Part shown: piece after piece, positions 59,704 to 64,000 of the stretch
Numbering within the stretch: position 1 is the first letter of the stretch
Layout: each line of letters opens with the position of its first letter
From: Phytohabitans aurantiacus
GTDB lineage: Bacteria > Actinomycetota > Actinomycetes > Mycobacteriales > Micromonosporaceae
NCBI RefSeq assembly: GCF_027923225.1
Contig: NZ_BSDI01000040.1
Span: 62,001 to 126,000 of the forward strand
Direction: 5' to 3'
Length of the DNA stretch: 64,000 nt
The notes under the pieces: generated by a model
The model's database searches: none
What the model was told of the DNA's origin: nothing
Seen by the model: the letters and a program-made list of their open reading frames with translations, nothing else
Made by a program: the position numbers and the translations under genes

Positions 59704-60592
59704 CTGGCGGGCGCTCGTCGACCTGGTCCGGGCGCCGGCCGCGCTCTCCGTCCCCGGCGACGTCGTCGCGGGCGCGGCGGCAGCGGGCACGCTCCGCCCG
59801 CGCACGGCGGGCTTGGCCGCGGCGTCCGTCTGCCTGTACTGGGCCGGGATGGCCGCCAACGATTGGGCGGACCGGGAACTGGACGCGGTCGAGCGCCCCG
59901 AGCGACCGATCCCGTCGGGGCGGGTCACGCCGGGCCAGGCGGTCGGCGTCGCGGCGGCCCTGACGGCGGCCGGCGTCGGGCTGGCCGCGCTCGCGGGCGG
60001 TCGCCGGTCACTGGCGGTCGCGCTGCCGCTCGCGGGCACCGTGTGGGCCTACGACCTGGTCGCCAAGAAGACGCCCGCCGGCCCCGTCGTGATGGCCGCG
60101 TGCCGCGGGCTCGACGTGCTTCTCGGCGCGACGCCCGGACGGCTCCGGCGGGCGGTGCCGGCCGCGCTGACGGTGGCGGCGCACACGTACACGGTGACCG
60201 TGCTCTCCCGCCGCGAGGTCTCCGGCGCCGACCGAGCCCTGCCCGCCGCGACGCTGGCCGGCACGGCGGCGGTAGCGCTCGCGGCGGCAGCGCCCTCTCC
60301 CGTGATCATTGCGTCATTCAAGTCGCTCTTACGACTTGAGGGACGCTCTGATCGTGGGGTGGGGGTTGCGCTGGCCGCGTGGTACGCGGCGCGTTTTGGG
60401 GCGGCGCAGGCGCGGGTCGCCGCGGAGCCCTCCGCGGCGCGGGTGCGTGCCGCGGTGGGTGCCGGGATCACCGGGCTGCCGCCGTTGCAGGGCGCCCTCA
60501 CCGCGCGTGCCGGTGCGCCCATTGCGGGCCTCGCGGTCGCGGCGGCGGCGCCGCTGGCCCGACACCTCGCGAGGAAGGTCTCACCGACATGA
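59696..60592 (+). CDS. eboC: UbiA-family prenyltransferase (EboC-like / SCO3242 type) with in-frame repeat
   Basis: A 298-residue membrane enzyme with eight or so helices. NDWADRELDAVERPERPIPS (N55-S73) is the Asp-rich motif that binds the prenyl diphosphate. In ebo clusters EboC transfers a prenyl group to an unknown acceptor. Residues about 203-221 are encoded by a diverged family A repeat (60301-60356). The in-frame TAA found in the consensus repeat is TTA here (Leu212), so the frame stays open. The extra charged peptide interrupts the helical pattern. ATG 59696 overlaps the ino1 stop (ATGCCTAG). Confidence 0.83.
   Translation: MPSWRALVDLVRAPAALSVPGDVVAGAAAAGTLRPRTAGLAAASVCLYWAGMAANDWADRELDAVERPERPIPSGRVTPGQAVGVAAALTAAGVGLAALAGGRRSLAVALPLAGTVWAYDLVAKKTPAGPVVMAACRGLDVLLGATPGRLRRAVPAALTVAAHTYTVTVLSRREVSGADRALPAATLAGTAAVALAAAAPSPVIIASFKSLLRLEGRSDRGVGVALAAWYAARFGAAQARVAAEPSAARVRAAVGAGITGLPPLQGALTARAGAPIAGLAVAAAAPLARHLARKVSPT
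60301..60356. repeat. Family A palindromic repeat, copy 3, inside the UbiA gene
   Basis: Arms CGTGATCATTGCGTCATTCA and GGGACGCTCTGATCGTGG flank TCAAGTCGCTCTTACGACTT. The arms have diverged from the consensus at several positions and the central TAA is TTA. It lies entirely within coding sequence. Confidence 0.88.
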
Positions 60593-61443
60593 CGCTGCGG
60601 TTCGGGTACGGGACGAACGGGTTCGCCAACCACCGGCTGCCCGACGCGCTGCGCGTCATCGCCGACCTCGGGTACGAGGGCGTCGCTCTCACACTCGACC
60701 ACGACCACCTGGACCCGTTCGCGCCCGACCTGCCGCGCCGGACCGCCGAGGTGGCCGCGCTGCTCGACCGGCTCGGCCTGGCGGTCGTCATCGAGACCGG
60801 CGCGCGGTACCTGCTCGATCCGTGGCGCAAGCACGCACCGACGCTGCTCGACGACGAGCCGGCGCTCCGGCTGGAGTTCCTGCGCAAGGCCGTGCGGGTG
60901 GGTGCGGACCTGGGTGCCGAGGCGGTGTCGTTCTGGTCGGGCGTGGCGCCGCCGGGCGTACCGGACGCGTGGGACCGCCTCGTGCGCGGCACGGTATCCA
61001 TTGTGGACGCCGCTGCGGCGGCCGGCATGACGCTCGGTTTCGAGCCCGAGCCGGGAATGCTTGTCGCGGACATCGCGGGTTGGCGCCGCCTGTACGCCGA
61101 CCTGGGCAGCCCACCCGGCTTCGGCATCACTCTCGACATCGGACACTGTCGGTGCCTGGAGCCGCTGCCTGTGCCCGAGTGCGTGGCGGCTGTCGCTGAG
61201 TACCTGGTCAACGTGCAGATCGACGACATGCGGCGCGGCACGCACGAGCACCTGGAGTTCGGCGAGGGCGAGATCGACTTCCCACCCGTCCTCCGCGCGC
61301 TCTCGGACGCCGGCTACCGCGGACTGGTAGCGGTCGAGTTGCCCCGCCACTCCCACGCCGCCCCGACGGTGGCTGCCGACTCCATCGATTTCCTACGCAC
61401 CGCACGTGATCAGGGCGTCCCTCAAGTAGCTCTAACGACTTGA
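60589..61443 (+). CDS. Sugar phosphate isomerase/epimerase of the ebo cluster
   Basis: A 284-residue cytoplasmic TIM-barrel protein of the xylose-isomerase-like family. FGYGTNGFANH, VIETGARYLLD, GFEPEPGML, TLDIGHCRC, NVQIDDM and VAVELPRHSH line the expected metal site. In ebo-like clusters it probably reshapes a sugar or cyclitol. The last 12 or so residues (DQGVPQVALTT and stop) are read from the family A repeat at 61405, so the natural C-terminus has been replaced. ATG 60589 overlaps the UbiA stop (ATGA). Confidence 0.87.
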   Translation: MTLRFGYGTNGFANHRLPDALRVIADLGYEGVALTLDHDHLDPFAPDLPRRTAEVAALLDRLGLAVVIETGARYLLDPWRKHAPTLLDDEPALRLEFLRKAVRVGADLGAEAVSFWSGVAPPGVPDAWDRLVRGTVSIVDAAAAAGMTLGFEPEPGMLVADIAGWRRLYADLGSPPGFGITLDIGHCRCLEPLPVPECVAAVAEYLVNVQIDDMRRGTHEHLEFGEGEIDFPPVLRALSDAGYRGLVAVELPRHSHAAPTVAADSIDFLRTARDQGVPQVALTT

Positions 61444-61460
61444 GGGACGCCCTGATCACG
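61405..61460. repeat. Family A palindromic repeat, copy 4, at the isomerase 3' end
   Basis: Nearly identical to copy 2 (CGTGATCAGGGCGTCCCTCA plus its complement around AGTAGCTCTAACGACT). It contains the isomerase TGA (61441-61443), read in a different frame from the copy in the UbiA gene, and ends 12 bases before the eboA start, just before its ribosome site. Confidence 0.92.
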
Positions 61461-61472
61461 GAGAGGGGGAGC

Positions 61473-62060
61473 ATGACCACGACGGTGGCGCAGCTGCGGG
61501 CGGCGCTCGGGGAGCAGCCGTGGCTGGACGAGGCGGTCGCGCGGGTCAGCGCCGAGCCGGGGGCGATCGGGCGGCTGTTTCCGGCCGCTGGGCGCAAGTG
61601 TGGACGTGAGCCGGTGGCGCCCGGGTGGAGCGCCGACGAGGCCGCTCGCGCGGTGCTGCTGGACGCGCTGCCGGCCGACCGGATCAGCGGCGAGGTAGCT
61701 GACCTGTACCGGTACGGGGACGCGGCCGAGAAGCGGGCGGTGCTCAAGGCGTTGCCGCTGTTGCCGATCGGCGGCGACGCGGTGCCGCTGCTGCACGACG
61801 CGATCCGCACCAACGACACCCGACTCGTGGCCGCCGCACTGGGCCCGTACGCCGCACACCTGGACCCGCCCGCGTGGCGGCAGGCCGTGCTCAAGTGTGT
61901 CTTCATGGGCGTGCCACTGTCCGCGGTGGACGGCCTCGGCGACCGCGCCGACGCCGAGCTGGCCGGCATGCTCGCGAGCTTCGCCGAGGAACGCCGAGCC
62001 GCCGGCCGGGACGTACCGGCCGACGCGCTCGCCGTGCTGGAGAGCCTGAGGGAGGGCTGA
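61473..62060 (+). CDS. eboA: EboA-domain protein
   Basis: A 195-residue soluble, largely helical protein. WSADEAARAVLLDALP ... YRYGDAAEKRAVLKALPLLP and RTNDTRLVAAALGPYAA then DPPAWRQAVLKCVFMGVPLS are the conserved EboA blocks, resembling HEAT-like repeats. Its activity is unknown; it is one of the defining ebo proteins. ATG 61473 follows GAGAGGGGGAG, which lies directly after the family A hairpin. Its stop overlaps the eboB ATG. Confidence 0.9.
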   Translation: MTTTVAQLRAALGEQPWLDEAVARVSAEPGAIGRLFPAAGRKCGREPVAPGWSADEAARAVLLDALPADRISGEVADLYRYGDAAEKRAVLKALPLLPIGGDAVPLLHDAIRTNDTRLVAAALGPYAAHLDPPAWRQAVLKCVFMGVPLSAVDGLGDRADAELAGMLASFAEERRAAGRDVPADALAVLESLREG

Positions 62061-62911
62061 TGCGCATTTTCGACCCGCACATCCACATGACCTCACGGAC
62101 CACCGACGACTACGAGCGGATGGCGGCGGCGGGGGTACGCGCGCTCGTCGAGCCGGCGTTCTGGCTCGGGCAGCCGCGCACGAACCCCGGATCGTTCGCC
62201 GACTACTTCGACGGGCTGGTCGGGTGGGAACCGTTCCGGGCCAGCCAGTTCGGCATCCGGCATCACGCGACGATCGCGCTGAACCCCAAGGAGGCCAACG
62301 ATCCCCGCTGCCGGGGCGTGCTCGACCTGCTGCCCCGGTACCTGGAGAAGGACGGTGTGGTGGCGGTCGGGGAGATCGGGTATGACTCGATGACGCCCGA
62401 GGAAGACGAGGTCTTCGCCGCCCAGCTGGCCCTGGCGGTCGAGCACGAACTGCCCGCGCTGGTGCACACCCCGCACCGCGACAAGGCGCGCGGCACCGAA
62501 CGCAGTCTCGCCGTGGTCGACGAGTCCGGCATCGCGCCGGACCGGGTGGCGATCGACCACCTCAACGAGGTGACCGTCAAGCTCGTCCGGGACACGGGGT
62601 GCTGGCTCGGCTTCTCCATCTACCCGGACACGAAGATGTCGCCGCCCCGGATGGTGGAGATCCTGCGCGAGTACGGGCTCGAACGGATGCTCGTCAACTC
62701 GGCCGCCGACTGGGGGCGCTCCGACCCGCTGCTGACCCTCGCCACGGGTGAGGCGATGCTGGCGGCGGGGTTCAGCGACGACGACGTCGACCGGGTGCTG
62801 TGGCGCAACCCGGTCGAGTTCTATGGCCAGTCCGGTCGGCTGCGACTGTCTGACGTGGACGGTGCCGAACCGACGTTCGAGGGCAACTCGATCCTGCGCG
62901 GAGGCAGCTGA
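62060..62911 (+). CDS. eboB: TatD-family metal-dependent hydrolase (EboB)
   Basis: A 283-residue TIM-barrel amidohydrolase. Metal ligands are seen in DPHIHM (H7, H9), VGEIGYD, LVHTPHRDK, IDHLNE and NSAADWGRSDP. TatD proteins are usually nucleases, but EboB is thought to act on a small molecule. ATG 62060 shares one base with the eboA stop and its own stop shares one base with eboE. Confidence 0.92.
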   Translation: MRIFDPHIHMTSRTTDDYERMAAAGVRALVEPAFWLGQPRTNPGSFADYFDGLVGWEPFRASQFGIRHHATIALNPKEANDPRCRGVLDLLPRYLEKDGVVAVGEIGYDSMTPEEDEVFAAQLALAVEHELPALVHTPHRDKARGTERSLAVVDESGIAPDRVAIDHLNEVTVKLVRDTGCWLGFSIYPDTKMSPPRMVEILREYGLERMLVNSAADWGRSDPLLTLATGEAMLAAGFSDDDVDRVLWRNPVEFYGQSGRLRLSDVDGAEPTFEGNSILRGGS

Positions 62912-63999
62912 TGCACCTCAGCTACTGCACCAACGTGCACCCCGCCGAAGACCTCGACGGCATCGTGCGGCAGTTCGACGCGTACGCCGTCGCGATCCGC
63001 CGCCACCTCGACGCCGACGTGCTGGGCCTCGGGCTGTGGCTGGCCGCCCCGGTGGCCCGCGAGCTGGCGGCAGACCCGGCGGCCCGGCGGCGGCTGCGGC
63101 ACGAGCTGGACGTCCGGGGGCTGGAAGTGGTCACGCTCAACGGGTTCCCGTACGAGGCGTTCCAGGCACCGGTCGTCAAGCACGCCGTGTACCACCCGGA
63201 CTGGACCACCCGGGAGCGCCTCGGCTACACGCTCGACCTCGCTCGCGTACTGGTCGACCTGCTGCCAGCCGGAGCCGACCGCGGCTCGATCTCCACGCTC
63301 CCGCTCGCATGGCGCACGCCGTGGGACGCGCGGCGGAAGGAAGCCGCGAGGCGGCATCTCGACGAGCTGGCCGGCGTACTGTCCACGCTGGAGCGGCCGA
63401 TCCGGGTCGGATTCGAGCCGGAGCCCGGCTGCGTCGTCGAAACCACGGCACAGGCGGCAGAAGCGCTGTCCGATGTGGACGCCGAGTGGCTCGGTGTCTG
63501 CCTCGACCTCGCACACCTGGCGTGTGCGTGGGAAGACCCCGGCGAGGCGCTCGACCGGCTGGCCGCCGCTGGGCTTCCGGTGGTGAAGGTGCAGGTGTCC
63601 GCCGCGCTGGAGGCCGCCGATCCGGTCGGTGCCGCGGATGTGTTGCGGCGGTACGTGGAGCCGCGCTTCCTGCACCAGACGCGCTCGGCGCTGGGGCCAG
63701 CCGCAGACGACCTCGACGAGGCGCTCGACGCGCGGCTGCCCGGCCCGTGGCGGGTGCACTACCACGTGCCGCTGCACGCCGAGCCGGCCGCACCGCTCAC
63801 GTCGACCGTGCCGGTACTGCGGGCGGCGTTGCGGGAGCTGATCCGGCGGGACGCCTGCGACCACTTCGACGTGGAGACGTATACGTGGGGCGTGCTGCCC
63901 GAAGAGGCCCGCCCGCGCACCGACGCGGACGTCGCCGCCGGCATCGCGGCCGAGCTCGCGTTCGCCCGCAACGAACTGCTGATGGGGGTCGCCTCGTGA
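62911..63999 (+). CDS. eboE: EboE metabolite-traffic protein
   Basis: A 362-residue xylose-isomerase-like TIM-barrel protein. LSYCTNVHPAEDLDGIVRQ is the typical EboE N-terminus. NGFPYEAFQ, STLPLAWR, GFEPEPGCVVE, CLDLAHLACAW and HYHVPLHAEP match the barrel's active-site strands. In cyanobacteria ebo genes are needed to move a scytonemin precursor to the periplasm. A GTG at 63996 overlaps this stop (GTGA), so the operon continues beyond the window, perhaps with the EboF phosphatase-like gene. Confidence 0.92.
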   Translation: MHLSYCTNVHPAEDLDGIVRQFDAYAVAIRRHLDADVLGLGLWLAAPVARELAADPAARRRLRHELDVRGLEVVTLNGFPYEAFQAPVVKHAVYHPDWTTRERLGYTLDLARVLVDLLPAGADRGSISTLPLAWRTPWDARRKEAARRHLDELAGVLSTLERPIRVGFEPEPGCVVETTAQAAEALSDVDAEWLGVCLDLAHLACAWEDPGEALDRLAAAGLPVVKVQVSAALEAADPVGAADVLRRYVEPRFLHQTRSALGPAADDLDEALDARLPGPWRVHYHVPLHAEPAAPLTSTVPVLRAALRELIRRDACDHFDVETYTWGVLPEEARPRTDADVAAGIAAELAFARNELLMGVAS

Positions 64000-64000
64000 G

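Noticed and set aside
57352..60039. 895-codon antisense open frame across the end of the sugar operon and ino1
   Set aside because: It crosses two clearly coding genes and a terminator and has no family similarity.

Overview
The window is about 70% G+C with GTG/TTG starts, many 1-4 base start/stop overlaps, a complete Mce lipid-transport operon, a SigD/ShbA-type sigma factor with its RsdA anti-sigma partner and several secreted proteins with CBM2 cellulose-binding modules. This points to a soil or plant-associated actinomycete, most likely of the Micromonosporaceae; the family is an inference. No rRNA, tRNA, CRISPR array, prophage or transposase was seen.

Layout. 1-8 kb: end of manC, dgt, a ferredoxin-reductase-like flavoprotein, a DivIVA-like coiled-coil protein, a vapC remnant, a RidA protein, a hydrolase, an APH-family kinase and an MFS transporter. 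8-15.4 kb: a large secreted subtilase, an aminotransferase, a secreted GH26-like hydrolase and an SDR. 15.4-26.4 kb (minus strand): mlaF-type ATPase, two YrbE permeases, mceA-F and two Mce-associated proteins, one translationally coupled operon. 26.5-27.8 kb: sigD-rsdA. 27.8-28.7 kb: a gene-free block packed with repeats. 28.7-33.1 kb: a compact ACP / ketosynthase / Cys-less ketosynthase / acyl ligase-thioesterase operon. 33-35 kb: a membrane protein, an XRE regulator, and divergent copZ-like and csoR genes. 35-41 kb: a secreted HExxH protein with CBM2, a DUF1707-FHA protein, and a minus-strand operon DUF4956 - VTC polyphosphate-polymerase-like - CotH kinase-CBM2. 41-43.6 kb: dnaG and a small partner gene. 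43.6-58.4 kb: two paralogous ROK regulators, an ABC-2 exporter, a Tat-exported isomerase-like protein, and a ribose-type sugar ABC importer followed by a Gfo/Idh/MocA oxidoreductase and a ThuA/PQQ-dehydrogenase-like/PKD/CBM6-like secreted protein. 58.5-64 kb: an ebo-type cluster (inositol-phosphate synthase, UbiA prenyltransferase, TIM-barrel isomerase, EboA, EboB/TatD, EboE) that continues past the window edge.

Two dispersed palindromic repeat families run through the window. Family A (core CGTGATCAGGGCGTCCCTC) forms near-perfect hairpins at gene ends. Its TGATCA centre supplies stop codons, in two places for both convergent genes at once. One copy lies in frame inside the UbiA gene with its usual TAA changed to TTA, and another supplies the C-terminus of the next gene. 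Family B is a three-armed palindrome (GATCAAGGGC arms, conserved TTGGATCTCTTT loop) present four times, twice flanking the DivIVA-like gene.

The parts most likely to hold undescribed biology are the ACP/KS/KS-like/ligase-TE operon, the DUF4956-VTC-CotH-CBM2 operon, the repeat-modified ebo cluster, and the repeat families themselves.
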